Source: Batillaria attramentaria (lineage: Eukaryota > Mollusca > Gastropoda > Batillariidae). From it: a DNA stretch of 64,000 bases. Positions 1 to 33,695 of the stretch are shown one piece after another (position 1 is the first letter of the stretch; each line of letters opens with the position of its first letter). A model generated the notes under the pieces. The model was not told the origin of the DNA. It ran no database searches and saw nothing but the letters and a program-made list of their open reading frames with translations. Position numbers and translations under genes: made by a program. The stretch is from assembly GCA_018292915.2 (NCBI GenBank), contig JACVVK020000001.1, forward strand, positions 3,914,501-3,978,500, written 5' to 3'.

Positions 1-310
1 TCGTATGTGGCACCGTTCCATTCGGGCCGATCGTCGGGGTTCTCTCCGGGTACTCCGGCTTCCTCCCCCTCTGCTTTGGAAATGTTTCAGCCCACCAAAT
101 TTGAAAAATAAATGCAATTCTAAATTCCGAAAATTTAAATAGCTGAGCTGACCCTTCGCACCACGTGATTGTAATGTGTTTATGTCAAGTGTGTGAGAGA
201 ATGCGTGTGATTCACGTGAGCGTGCGTGTTGGGTTCAGTCCGCGGCGCTTTGAGCCGATTCATCAAATTGGGTAAAGCGCCTATACAATACTCATTATTA
301 TTATTATTAT
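1..310 (+). mobile_element. SINE family B, copy 1 (5' end outside window)
   Basis: Matches the body of the copy at 25192-25594 from TCGTATGTGGCACCGTTC to the GCGGCGCTTTGAGCC tail and (ATT)n. The tRNA-like head is cut off by the window edge. Confidence 0.85.
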
Positions 311-667
311 GTATTATGTATTGCTGAGCGAAATGGTGTAGCAGCTCTCTTTCATCCATTTGCGAGGCATTGTGACGTCAGAGCAGTGTAACGTATGCGC
401 CACGCAATTTTCTTCATTAGCTAGACTGGCCTCGTGAAGAAACGTACTTCATTCTGTGAGAGTGGAACAAAGACGTGACTAATACTATACTAATACTAGT
501 ACACGCACTTCACTGACAAAGAAACCACTGTTCATTCCAAAGAAAATGCCGGACTTGGGTAGCCCTCGCATACACAACAACGTCGTGTTTGCTGCGATTG
601 TCTGCCAGTTTTGTTCTGCTCTCTGCACACTCAATTTTAGTGCGCCCCCCCCCCCCCCCCTACTCAA

Positions 668-722
668 AGAGCCGCGAAATAGTCTTTGTTGCTTGCGCGG
701 CGTAAAACCCTAAGTAACTAAC
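668..722 (+). repeat. Short repeat family H (TAAC-ended tail), copy 1
   Basis: GAGCCGCGAAATAGTCTTTG then GCTTGCGCGGCGTAAAACCC ending TAACTAACTCC. Same motif, reversed, at 31612-31668; the TAAC end recalls the RTE LINE tail. Confidence 0.55.
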
Positions 723-919
723 TCCATTCTCAAAGAAAAAACACAAAAAACCCGTTCTCGTATAGCTTAAAAAATCCTACCAGTATGATTATCAAATCAC
801 AAAAGTTAGAAAATATCCCCATTTACAGTCTCCCCTTTGTTAGTTTTCTCAATTATTCCATCGTTAAGGGCCTAACGCATAAAAAATCTCTTATTTCTTA
901 TTCGACTGCCACTGAATTG

Positions 920-922
<3 letters not shown>

Positions 923-996
<74 letters not shown>
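923..996 (+). repeat. (TA)n microsatellite
   Basis: About 37 TA units. A second (TA)n array with one interruption is at 1607-1690. Confidence 0.95.
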
Positions 997-999
<3 letters not shown>

Positions 1000-1603
1000 T
1001 TTTCAGTATTCTCAATAGTTTTACAAGATATATGTATTTAAAAATAATAGTATTCACAGTATTATTGCCAGACACTGCCTTTCGCAACTTCAATCAAATG
1101 GGTATCCAAATCAGAATCAGGTTTAATTGTGATGGGGACGCAGGTTTCGACACGACACATTATCATAAAAATCGAACAAGACTTTTTTTGTGTGTTATTT
1201 TTTATATGCACACCTACATTGAAAGGTGCCTCCATGGCCTTTGATTGTGACAGTACTATTAGTTTATCTTTCAAACTAGTCCATTTAGGCTTATGTGTGT
1301 AATGCATGCACATTGTCCTCGTCTTTGTCATGGTGTCGTTTATATATGGTGAGCGGCTAAAATCACCAATTCATATGGCCTTGGTCGTACCGACCATTTT
1401 CCTCCCGGTGGGAGGGGAATGGGGGCACTATGAATGGTGAGATACCCTTAGATCTGTTAGACGTTTCAGCGGTAGGATGGTAGGTCCCCCCCCCCCACCT
1501 CCCATTGTGGCTTGTAGCCAATATAGGGCAAGGCGGACTTGTCAATGGCATACAAAGCACACACCTCCTAGATCTAGGGAGCGCTCTCAGCTTTACTTAC
1601 TTC

Positions 1604-1691
<88 letters not shown>

Positions 1692-2374
1692 AAAAACAGA
1701 ATAAAAACAAATCGAACAAGACTAATTTAAACTAATAATGGACTGAACAAAGTAATTCAACTAACAGCTAAACAAACAACGCACAGTGACTGTACTAACG
1801 ACGAGGAGTTAACACGACAAATGCTTGTGAAATAGTACAGAACAGCCCATCAATCCGTCAGATTTCTCATCCTGTCTGTATTGTGCGTGACTGACGGCAC
1901 GTGCCCCGCGAAACCCTTCAAGATGAAAGTCGCCAAATTGGAGATGCAGACATACGTTAGGTGCCAAGCCATCTGTCCACCCAGTCTCAAAGCATACCGT
2001 CCGTCTCTGTGCCCGACCAGATCGAACCTCCGACGTCATGATTTTTTCATGACCTCTGCAGTCTCGAAGTCGGCGACTGTCAGAAGCTGCAGCTATTCTT
2101 GGGAACAAGGTCCAAGGCGCGCCGAAGCCCTGACTCCGTGTTACTTAAGGGATCAGGAAAAATCTGAGCCTTTATGAATAGCTTATGGGTATGGAAGGGA
2201 GTGGACGCGAGGGCTTTTTTTCTTCTTTCGCGGGGAGGGGACAATCATAGTAGAGCGTCTTGCGTCTGCATCTGATATCGAGAGAACGGTGGTGGTGACA
2301 TGAAAATTACTGCACTCTTCCGCTCTCTTCTCGAGCAAATGGTTTGCATATTCAGTGCGTTAGAGACATGCTTA

Positions 2375-2690
2375 GAGTAGACAAATCTTTACAAGCAATA
2401 CTATTTTGTACTTGGTTTGAGGCAAAAGTGGAGCAGACAATTATTTTCAAGTAACAATATTTTGCAGCTGGTTATAGAGGCAAATGAAGAATAGACATTT
2501 TTTCTATCAGAAATGTTTTGTATATAATCATTTTGTCTGTTAGAGACAAAGATAGAGGCTACAATTCTTTTCAAGCAGCAATATTTCGTACATGGTTGGA
2601 GGCAAAATTATAAGTAGACTGTTCTTTTAAGACAATAATATTCAGTTGGTCAGAGACGGAGACAAAGTTTAACGTATAGTAGACAAGTTG
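2375..2690 (+). repeat. Degenerate tandem repeat, about 57-bp unit
   Basis: About five units share the order AGACA.. TTCAAG ..CAATATTTT ..TGGTT..GAGGCAAA. Strongly diverged. No coding potential. Confidence 0.5.
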
Positions 2691-2841
2691 TATGTTGAAT
2701 GCGTACGAAAGTGTAAACGGCCAAAGTCTTTAAAAATGCATTCACTTAAATTTCAAAACTAACCAGTGAAAAAGAGACAGGAAAGATCTCAGGGGATGCC
2801 GTCTGGTGTAGTTTTAAATGTAAGAACTGCTGGTGGATGTA

Positions 2842-2842
<1 letters not shown>

Positions 2843-2917
<75 letters not shown>
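2843..2917 (+). repeat. (CA)n microsatellite
   Basis: About 37 CA units in the VMAT upstream region. Confidence 0.95.
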
Positions 2918-2921
<4 letters not shown>

Positions 2922-3329
2922 CTTGAGAATGAGTGTCCTCCACGTTTTCTTGAGTTTTCCTCACTTCAAATAAAATGTAGAAAATGTCCATCCATCGCAA
3001 ATTTCCTCATTTTTGCACATGAAATCGTTTGAAAGTATCACTCACCTCAGATTAATTTCATTCTTTACTGTGCCTTCTTTTCCCCTTCTTTCAACAGTCA
3101 GCCTCATTCTCCACAAATCCTTCCAGCACAAAACATATTGTTTGCAATCTGTCAATGTAATTTGGCGTCAAGTAGATCTTGACATGCGCCCAACCTGACA
3201 CTTGGCAACGAGATTGCTGACGCGGAATAAACAATGAAAACGACTCTAGAATGAGTCTAGAAGTAGGGGACAAAACCCAGAATGGAATCCGCCCCCCGCC
3301 GTCCCCCTCCTTCCCCATCCCGACAAACA

Positions 3330-3740
3330 GAGAGAGAGAGAGAGAGAGAGAGATGATGATGATGATGATGAAACGTTTTTTATTCAGGATAGAGCATTTA
3401 GGCATTGCTGCCTATCTTACATGCTGTCCTGCTATTCTACATTAAAGGGTATTGAGAAAAAAAAATCAAAACAAACAAACAAACAATAAAAATGTTTAAA
3501 AAAAAGAAAAGTATAAACTATCTAGGGGAAATACAGGAGAGAAAAATACACACGATAAACAAATCAAAACATACGTGGCATGTGCTGATGATACTGGCTG
3601 ATGATACTGGCTGTATGCCAAGTAAGAAATTTACAGTCGTCTCTAGAGAGAGAGAGAGAGAGAGAGAGATTTTATTCAAAGAAAAAGAGGTTGTCAAGCA
3701 CTTAGGTCCATGATGCAAACCTGCTCTTGCTAGACAATAC
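3330..3740 (-). repeat. LINE-like 3' tails with (GA)n
   Basis: Two places (3332-3385 and 3645-3680) read, on the - strand, AATAAA, a short spacer or ATC repeat, then (TC)n, the tail pattern of truncated LINE copies. No coding part is recognisable. Confidence 0.5.
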
Positions 3741-3879
3741 ATATTAAATACAGTTACATCTAAAAGAGAGAGTGAGGGGGGGGGGGGTGACAATAACAAT
3801 AACAACGAAGCTTCATTTTGCAAAGGCTGAAGTTCCGACGTAACAGTCAGTTTAAGAACGTCGTTGAACTATAACGAGC

Positions 3880-3915
<36 letters not shown>

Positions 3916-4322
3916 AGAAGAAGAAGAAGAAGAAGAAAATGGGAAAGTAGGAAAAGAACAGAAATAAAAGCAAAGAAAACCCTTCAGGCTAAAAAGTCCT
4001 CCATCTTGCTCATGGAATCCTGGGACGGGCCATAGAGATCGATTCCCTGCCTATTGACATGCAATCACATAAAACAAATTCATCTGAGTGATCTTTATCG
4101 GTTTATTTCGCGGCCGGGTTGGCGTCCCAAATGACTCCCATATTGAATGTCCAATATAATTGCAAATAGCACGTGCCTTCACAGCGCAAGCCCCTACCCC
4201 CTCGCCATTGCGTGTCGGGATTTCGTTTTTTCTGCACCGGGGGTTGGCACGTGGGTGCGCAAAACTGGTTAAAGGACACTGCCTCCCTCATTCAAGCGTC
4301 ACGGTACCGAAAGTAAAGGATC

Positions 4323-4438
<116 letters not shown>

Positions 4439-4660
4439 ATTAGTACATTACACAGCACGAAGCAGTGTTTGCTTACATTTAATTAAGAAATAAATGAATG
4501 GATATATGAATTTAAAAAGGAACCCAAAAAGGCAATAAAAAAGGAATAAATTGATAAACAAATAAATAAATGAAATACAAAGAGACCTGCAAGGATCATT
4601 GGCTAGATTAAAGTCACTTAACTAATCAAAGTTAGTCAATCAACTTACCGACGTAACGTC

Positions 4661-4734
<74 letters not shown>

Positions 4735-5485
4735 TTTTCAACGGATAATTATCTCGAGGATTTGTACCTATTATCTTGGTTTATCAGATCCAAGTAGATT
4801 GGAATAGACTTTCTGAAATAAGACCGAGAAAGAGAGTTTGCTGACCGGTTGATTAGTTGTTTAAGCGTTTAAGGTCCTTTTTCCGACACATAAGGGTGAT
4901 ACGAAAGACAGGACAACGAGGACAAATATCACAGCACATACAGTTATTCGGCTCCTAGTCGGGATTTGAACTCAAGACCCGAACATTGATGGTCCAACAC
5001 TATACGGGCTTGGAGATAAGAGATTCCTCTACATTCATCTTGATGTACTCACTGTGAATTAGCCCACTTTCATACCAGTTGGAAATGGTCCACCCAACGA
5101 TCTAAAAGAAGAGGCTGATAGAGAGTGCCGTAGCGATGTTTCTCGTCCGGTGTCCAGGTTGGGCACAGTGAAGTGAATGCAAGCTCCAAACCCTATAGGT
5201 TTCCTGGGGCTTCAAGGCAAAACAAAACGATAAATTCCGTGTAAGTACGTCGGAGTGCACTGTTCATTGTACAATGTCAAATAGAAGACAGGAGAAGAAG
5301 AAGAAAGCGCACAAGAGGAAGAAAGAAGGAAAGAAAGAAAAAAGACAGAAAGAAAAAAAGGTAGCAGTAGGAGGAGGAGGAGGAGGAGTAGATGATACTG
5401 ATGATAATGATGATAACGGCAATGCAGAGGAAACAACCTCTTCGTAGATGTTTTGTCGACCAAGCAGATGTGTCGGCAAATGCAT

Positions 5486-5540
5486 ACGTGGTGGAAAAGG
5501 ACGTTAAACTCCCGAACACCCCAACCCAACCCCTCTCGGC
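5486..5540 (+). mobile_element. SINE family A 3' fragment
   Basis: ACGTGGTGGAAAAGGACGTT and the AAACTCCCGAACACC tail only; the rest is missing. Confidence 0.55.
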
Positions 5541-7237
5541 AAATACCTCGGCACATAAAAATACATGCATGAAGTCTGCTTGTCGCTCGCCGCTAGCCCA
5601 CAGGCAGCAGCTTCACGTAAGACATCCGTGGATGTTTGGATAACCATTAGCACGTATAGTCCCCTCTGGCAATATGGTTTGCCACGTCTGCCGGCGACTG
5701 TAAGGGAGGGGGGGGGGCTTTTCTCCCACCGTTGTCTGGACGCATCGGAACAAAAACCTGGAATCGATAGCACGTTGATGAGGTTTGCAAAGGGCAAGAC
5801 ATACGCCAGGAATCGGAGTTATCGTGCGTTGACCGGAAGTAGATTGAAGATTACATTATTTTCTTGTCTTGCTCGTGAATCGATCTAGATCTGTGCGTCT
5901 GTGCGGAGAAACTGACGGTCAGCTTTAGCGTACCTTGAGTGTTGTTTTGTTTCTTTTCTGTTGTTGTTGTTTACTTGGTTGTTTTTTGTTGTTTGTTTGC
6001 TTGCTTGTTTGTTTGAGTTTTTCTTTGCTCTTTTTGTTGCTGTTGTTGTTGAGTTTTTTTGTTTGTTTTTTTTGGGGGGGGGGTTGCTTTTTTTCTGGGG
6101 GTGGGTGGGAGGGGGAGGGGGGGGGTGGAGGTGGTAGGGGTAGGTCGGTGGGTGGGTACTTGTTGTTATTGTTGTTCTCGTTGTTGTAGATGTTTTGTCG
6201 ACAAAGCTTCACATTTCCAAAAGTAGATACATATAACCTAAGACCATTTCACGTGGCCTTCTGGACACCTTAGCATGTTACTTTCGAGTCATTTATAAAA
6301 GAGGGTGGCATGCCTAAACAGATCTACGGTGAAATAAACCATCGTCGTCATCATCATCATCCTCATTAGCAGCAGCATTAGAAATGCATAAATAATCCTT
6401 CATTACAGATTGTCAACGTATTACACTGCCCGTAAGATCAGACAATAATTGTCCGATAGAGGCGATAATTACTGACGGTATCAACGTATCGAACAGTGTG
6501 TACTTCATTGACGTGACCTACCTAGAGAGAACAGATCAAACGCTTTTAAGTCTAAAACAGAAGTGCTTTAGATACCTCCGTCTTGGTAAAAACAAAGAGC
6601 CAAAGAAATGCCCACATTAACAGAACTATCAGCTCGATTAGCCAAACGTTTACTCGGACTTTACAACGTTAGGAGAATTCTGTCCCGGATCGACTGACTG
6701 GAACTGAACCGAAGGACACTAGGCGGCGACCTGTGTTGTACGTTTGAAAGCATACAACATGCAGCCACACATCGGGGAAATACCGACAGCAGAGGCCAAA
6801 ATTAACTATCGTTAAGGGTCTGGCGCTCGTTTTCTTTACGACTTTCCGTGTCGTTAGGCTTCTGAGGATAACGAGACATTACTTCTGCTGCTGCCGAACT
6901 CTGGTCGATGCTGCGCCATATTGTCAGGGGGAAATGACTCTCGCAGCCTCATTGGGACGGGCAGACGACATGACAATATGACACTCCGATCAATTTCATT
7001 GTCGTGGACGTAAAGGTAAATGCCTGCGCATCGTTGCTTTCTGTATAAATTCCTCGTAATTAGGTTTAGGTAGTTTACTACTGTGTCATTTACGGAAATA
7101 GGCTTTTGGGTGGACTAGGCCGATACTAAATCTAGACGTTAAAAGCACACTGTTCAAAATGCAAGTATTCTAGAGCCAAAGATAGATCATATGCTGTCCA
7201 CTGTATAAAGAGCGGACAGTGACGGTGTTTTCCAGCT
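5541..7237. other. VMAT upstream DNA without recognisable gene
   Basis: Holds T/G-rich low-complexity DNA at 5940-6180, a LINE-like AATAAA plus CATCGTC tail at 6332-6366, and otherwise unique-looking sequence. It could contain the missing VMAT 5' exon, but nothing marks it. Confidence 0.5.
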
Positions 7238-7426
7238 TGCAAACTATTGGGTTGGGTTGGGTGTTTGGGGGTTTAACGTCCTTTTCCACCACACACGGGT
7301 GATAACTCAGACGGGGCAACGATGAAAAAGCCAGCACAAATATTTGGCCCCAGCAGGCATACGAACTCACGACCCGAGCATTAGAAGTCCAACGCTCTAC
7401 CATTCGGCCACCCCGGCACCCCTGCA
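7238..7426 (-). mobile_element. SINE family A, copy 1
   Basis: tRNA-Lys-like head at the high end (GGTAGAGCGTTGGACTTCTAA and box B), core containing TCATCGTTGCCCCGTCT and GGTGGAAAAGGACGTTAAAC. Head-on-right orientation. Confidence 0.85.
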
Positions 7427-7581
7427 AACTATTGGAGTGTTCTGTAGTTGGAAATGCTAATTTAACAATAGGCACGAAGCGATGATTGGCGAAGTGTTTG
7501 TGAAAACCACAGAACTTCTTCAACCAGAATTCGACCATTCTAAAAATTTCAGCACCATGCATTCAGTGCACAACATGGCCG

Positions 7582-7800
7582 GTTTAAAGGGGCAATCTTT
7601 ACGATTTTTTATGCTCACAGGTCGTTCTGAGCTGTTTTCGGGGTGTCTAGCACCACATCACTTAGACACCTGGCATTGAGCCAACAGAAGCGTACTCACA
7701 AACGCGGCTAATACTGTGAGCGAGGTGGTTGTACCAACAGTCGTACAATTTGAATGTTCGACCGCTCGCGCATAATGTAAACAGCGTTTCGCATAAACAG
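7582..7800 (+). repeat. Dispersed repeat family F, copy 1
   Basis: Shares TATGCTCACAG, CACTTAGACACCTGGC, GAGCCAACAGAAGCGTACTC and further blocks with 19587-19839 (inverted) and 62098-62340. Type unknown; no ORF. Confidence 0.75.
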
Positions 7801-7854
7801 CTCCACGAATCATTAAGATAGAGTATTTCGAGCGTACAGGCACATTCACAGCGG

Positions 7855-8030
7855 GTGAGTGGATGGGTGTTTGGGAGTTTAACGTCCCTTTCCACCACGT
7901 ATGGGTGATACCAAAGACGGGGCAACGATGAAAAATTCAGCACAAATATTTGGCCCCAGCCGGGGTTCGAACTCACGACCCGAGCATTGAAAGTCCAACG
8001 CTCTACCGTTCGGCTATCCCGGCTCCCCGC
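7855..8030 (-). mobile_element. SINE family A, copy 2
   Basis: Same structure and orientation as the copies at 7238 and 8086; three copies in under 1 kb, separated by unrelated sequence and a family F repeat. Confidence 0.85.
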
Positions 8031-8085
8031 ACTCACAAGCGAAACTGTTAAGTTGGCTTAGTAAACATGGACATAGCTCGTTTAA

Positions 8086-8253
8086 AGGGTGGGGTGTTTG
8101 GGGGTTTAACGTCCTTTTCCACCACAGAGGGTGATATCAAAGACGGGGCAACGATGAAAAAGCCAGCACAAATATTTGGCCCCAGCGGGGATCGAACTCA
8201 CGACCCGAGCATTAGAAGTCCAACGCTCTACCATTCGACCACCCCGGCTCCCC
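8086..8253 (-). mobile_element. SINE family A, copy 3
   Basis: Head at 8253, core to 8086. It has lost several bases in the CCACCACAxxGGGTGAT core segment. Confidence 0.83.
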
Positions 8254-8350
8254 AGCTCGTTTAAAGCTCGTTCGTCAGTATAATAATAATAAATAATAAT
8301 GAATATAGTTTATATAGCGCCTATCTGTTTTCTACGAAACACTCTTTGCG

Positions 8351-8463
<113 letters not shown>

Positions 8464-9118
8464 CGAGTGCTGATGAAAAAGTGGTGGTCGGACTATAGAT
8501 CGAAAGCTTGCCTCACAACATAGGGCTCACGTGCCACATTATTAAATGAATGCGTTTTCTGTGAAGACGTTAATAATCCTACGATACAATATGTGTTTAA
8601 TGCGTTTGATGTATTCGCAGTTCGGAATAATGCTGCAGAAAAAAAAAAAAACCCGGCGAACACCCGTCCCACACGCATTTTCAATATATTTCAGAGAGAA
8701 TGGAGACAGAGCTATAGATAAACTTTTGTTTATTGCGCTTACTTACCACAGTAAATAATATTAACTCAGTACCCAAACTGCAGAATATTGTTCCTAACAA
8801 AGCAGCATTTGTACAGATGTTAAAATATAGATATGCCATTGAACGTTATATCCATACAATATCTGGTAACATAGAGAAATTTACATTCGACTGGCTTCCC
8901 TACAAAATGCTTATACTATAATCCTTTGGTGCTATTGTCATTATATTTTGGTAGGTAGGCATACTCAAAAACAAAAATAACTAAGTATACAGACGCATAC
9001 GTCTATTCTTAAAGCGCTAGTCCGGTAGAAAGCGTTGATACCGCTGGAATATTGGCATCACAATCCGGGAGTCATGCTGCCTCTTTTAATCTTCAGCAAG
9101 TAAAGGTTGTCGTTAGTA

Positions 9119-9245
9119 ATTAGTTTCTTATTGGCTGTGGCTTTTATTCTTGCTCATGCACCGTTCTCGTATGAACTACTGTATGCTCAGCGCTCTATTT
9201 TACAACGGAACATAATGTGCACATACGCCTTTGAAAACTTATCAT
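9119..9245 (+). repeat. Dispersed repeat family G, copy 1
   Basis: Shares TTGCTCATGCACCG, TATGCTCAGCGC and ACAACGGAACATAATGTGCA with 10728-10862. Type unknown. Confidence 0.65.
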
Positions 9246-9569
9246 TGTGCTGGTCGGACAGCGTCGTTAGTTGTTCTTTCTCCTCTCTTTTTGTTCGGAG
9301 AAAATAATGGGTTGTGTGTCGCGCGCCCCTTGTATTAAGCTTGCTAGCGCTGCAGAACCAGTCAGTATAAGAAAACCCCGTCAAAGAATTCCGAATTAAA
9401 TGGGTTTTAAAACACACCCGCTCACGTATTTTGCATGCTGCCTGTTGCTTGTAAAACAACAACAAAAGAGGAATAACATTATGTTGTATTACAGACATTG
9501 AGCAGCACACCAACTGACGCACAAACACGCCACAAGGACGAATACTGTTTGTCGACTCTCAAGCACAGC

Positions 9570-9607
9570 TCTGCCTCTGTCTCTCTGACTGTCTGTCTGT
9601 CTCTCAC

Positions 9608-9662
<55 letters not shown>

Positions 9663-9688
9663 GAATCTCTCTCTCTCTCTCTCTCTCA
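9570..9688 (+). repeat. (CT)n and CTGT-rich microsatellite
   Basis: Mixed CT/CTGT array; a (GA)n tract follows at 9808-9838. Confidence 0.9.
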
Positions 9689-9806
9689 AAATAGCACCCA
9701 TTTGAAAGGAGGTAGTACCTGCTTAACCTTTCTGACCTACGACTTGTGTACGTGTTGATCTTTTACCCTGACGCCCACACAAACACTGATTTCTTCATCA
9801 GTGTCC

Positions 9807-9840
<34 letters not shown>

Positions 9841-10287
9841 GGTGACCAATCAGATTTGGCCTCTCTTCCCTTCAGGTCTTCTGCGCTTGTCTGAAAATCG
9901 TTCCATGTTGGGCAGAGGTTAAATAAGGCAATGAATATTCATGGGGCTTGTCCTTTCGTCCATCCGGCGGGTCTGTAGTTAACATCTTTAGCACACTCGC
10001 CCCAGCCCTCCGCCATCACTATCACAACCACCACCACCACCACCACCCAAAGCGCTACCTACCACTAATCTTGAAGAGAAGTTTTACACAAGCGTTGTAC
10101 GTGTAATCTTCTCCCCAGGCGCGTATATGATTTTGTAGGAGTTTGGGCGGACCGTGACTACTTTGTTAAAGGGCTGGGTGGTTGCGGATTTAGCGTCCGG
10201 TTTCCTATCTTTCTGAACTTCTTCATTGTTACACTCCATCCAGGCAGTTATGTAGCTCCTCTGACACTAAAGTTCTGTGCACCCCCT

Positions 10288-10593
10288 CAGTAAGAACTAA
10301 AGCATATGGTCAGAGAACCTTTTGCTTTCAGGCTGCACCTCTTTGGAACCAACTTTCTAAACCACTTAGACACACAGAGTCCAGTGCCAGCTTCAAACGC
10401 TGCCTCAAAACCCACCTATTTAAAACTGATTACTGATTTACTCTGCCCTTCCACACCGTGTCAGCCTGCTTGTTGTGAGATATTGTTTAACTTTGAATGT
10501 TCCCTGTGAGTGTGTGTGTATGAAAGGGGTGTATGTAGATATGGTGTACGGCGCTTAGAGCCTGTTTGATTTCATGTATAGGCGCCTTATAAG

Positions 10594-10600
<7 letters not shown>
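10288..10600 (+). mobile_element. LINE relic (RT C-terminal end and 3' tail)
   Basis: Frame 10288-10440 reads YGQRTFCFQAAPLWNQLS then FKRCLKTHLFKTDY, the terminal motif of LINE polymerases. It is followed by a GCGCTTAGAGCC...GGCGCC hairpin tail and (TG)n. 5' truncated. Confidence 0.75.

Positions 10601-10664
<64 letters not shown>
10598..10664 (+). repeat. (TG)n microsatellite after LINE tail
   Basis: About 33 TG units directly following the LINE relic tail ending at about 10597. Confidence 0.95.
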
Positions 10665-10665
<1 letters not shown>

Positions 10666-10727
10666 ACTGTACAGCACAGGTTTAGGACAGTGTGCAGGCT
10701 TATTCTGTTCTGAGGTATGAAACATTA

Positions 10728-10862
10728 TTAGTTTGCTATTAAATGTTGTTTTTATGCTTGCTCATGCACCGCAAGCTTATGGACTAACTTATGCTCAGAG
10801 CCCAAAACATTCTACAACGGAACATAATGTACACATACTCCTCTGAAAACTAATCATTTTGC
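10728..10862 (+). repeat. Dispersed repeat family G, copy 2
   Basis: Second copy, same orientation, about 80 percent similar by eye to 9119-9245. Confidence 0.65.
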
Positions 10863-11436
10863 GAAACGTGCGAATATCGCAGAGCTGCAAAAAAAAAAAA
10901 AAAACAGCGTTTTCAAATGCACTCAGTTGCTTCACAAACTGAAATAGCAAGCTGCTATTTTTCTTCCTCGCGGAACATCAAAAAAAAAAAAAAAAAAAAA
11001 ATGCCCGCAGCACAACCACACTTCATGAACTTCAGCATTTTACGCAGAGCAGGATTATCCGAATATTGACATAAAACATGTAACGCCAGAAAACACCTTT
11101 GAATGCCGTTTTACAGTAATTATCTGGTCATGTGAAGGTGAAGGGAAAATGCAGACAGGGATGTATTGGCTGTTTCCTTTTCCATGTCATGTCACCTTCA
11201 ATCAGTACTACAGCTTTTGCGTTCATGTGGACGGGTCGTCTGGCTGTCTGGAGAGAAGAACTGGATTCTGCACTTATTCAGCCATTGTGGTAGTAGCGTT
11301 TGGCTGTTTAGTTAATCGTGTCTTGTGTGTTTGCTTCTTTTTCAAGGACAGACTCACACGCACGAGTGTTTCTTGTGTTTTGGATTGGTCTGGGTAGTTA
11401 TTCTGATGGATAGTTCGGAGGGTTTTTTTTTCATAT

Positions 11437-11985
11437 GAGAGGAACGCAGTTCAATGTAAGAATACGTCTCCAGTGTTCATATAAGAGAAACGGAGTGTAA
11501 TGTAAAAAATACCTCTCCAGTGTTCATATCAGAGAAACGCAGTACAGTGTAAGAATACGTCTCCAGAAACGCAGTACAGTGTAAAAATACGTCTCCAGAA
11601 ACGCAGTACAGTGTAAGAATACGTCTCCAGAAACGCAGTACAGTGTAAGAATACGTCTCCAGAAACGCAGTACAGTGTAAGAATACGTCTCCAGAAACGC
11701 AGTACAGCGTGAGAATAGGTCTCCAGTGTTCATATAAGAGAAACGCAGTGCAATGTGAGAATACGTCTTCAGTGTTCATATAAGAGAAGCGCCGTACAGT
11801 GTAAGAATACGTCTCCAGAAACGCAGTACAGCGTGAGAATAGGTCTCCAGTGTTCATATAAGAGAAACGCAGTGCAATGTGAGAATACGTCTTCAGTGTT
11901 CATATAAGAGAAGCGCCGTACAGTGTAAGAATACGTCTCCAGTGTTCATATAAGAAAAACACGGTCGAATGTAAAAATACGTCTT
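11437..11985 (+). repeat. Minisatellite with nested 32-bp and 46-bp units
   Basis: The 32-bp unit (AGAAACGCAGTACAGTGTAA...) occurs alone in runs, or joined to a 14-bp spacer (AGTGTTCATATAAG) giving 46 bp. The array ends about 225 bp before the VMAT start exon. Confidence 0.9.
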
Positions 11986-12230
11986 CAATGTACACAGATT
12001 ATACCATTCTTTCGCTTATGGGTCTTGCTCCATTTTCCCTGTGTGGATACGTGTTTGTTCGTCGTGTTTTAGTTGCCTCCTTCTGGTCACATCTAAGCTT
12101 TCATTGTGTGTTTTCCACCATACTGACACTACCCGATAACAACCGACAAACAGAATTTAAGGGTCACAGTGTGAATTCTGATGGCTGTATGGGTACTTTC
12201 TTTTTTTTCAGGACAAAAGAGTGATCCAAG

Positions 12231-32921
<20,691 letters not shown>

Positions 32922-33119
32922 CTTACGCAAAAGAAACTGTTGTCTCCCCTTCACTGCGGTTGACAAAGTGGCGTACCTTGAAGACGCTTACACCACAAGA
33001 GACGGGTAACTTCTCTTAACCAGTTAAAAAAAAAATGTAACTAATAATGTAACAGGTCACGTCGTAGAGCCAGTTACTACCATTTTGTTAAGCAAACTGG
33101 ATTGCGAAAAGGGAGAGTA

Positions 33120-33620
33120 GGAATTGGACCTGCAGATAACTGGTTTGCGGAGCGTTTGTGAGTAACTGGCTCTGCAGCAAAATAGTTTGCGGAGCGAGAG
33201 ATTAGTAACTGGCTCTGCTGCAAAATGGTTTGTGGAGCGAGAGATTAGTAACTGGCTCTGCAGCAAAATGGTTTGCGGAGCGAGAGATTAGGAACTGGCT
33301 CCGCAGCAAAATGGTTTGCGGAGCGATAGATTAGTAACTGATTCTGCAGCAAAATGGTTTGCGGAGCGAGAGATTAGTAACTGGCTCCTCAGCAAAATGA
33401 GCGAGAGTTTGGTAAATGGATTTACAGTAAGTTCGTGTGTGGAGCAGGACAGTTGTAAATGGCAAACGTATGGGGTGCGGTAGAGTAGTGACTGGCTCTG
33501 CAGCAAAATGGTTTACGGAGCTTTTGTGAGTGACTGGCTCAGCAGTAAAACTGGTTTGCGGAGGGAGAGATGATTCAGTAACTGGCTCGACAGGAAACTG
33601 GTTTGCCAACGGGCAAGTAA
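33120..33620 (+). repeat. 43-bp minisatellite downstream of VMAT stop
   Basis: AGTAACTGGCTCTGCAGCAA starts at 33161, 33204, 33247, 33290, 33333 and 33376, an exact 43-bp period, with decayed copies on both sides. It begins about 200 bp after the stop. Confidence 0.9.
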
Positions 33621-33695
33621 GTAATGATTCCCTCAGCTGTAACCTACGGTTAAATGGGTACTGCAGCGCAGATTGCTGGGATCTTGGATGGCTGA

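Noticed and set aside
1809..2177. Overlapping ORFs of about 98 codons on both strands
   Set aside because: No conserved motif, no splice context, and equal openness on both strands; likely chance.
11477..11857. 126-residue repetitive - strand frame
   Set aside because: Translation of the 32/46-bp minisatellite.
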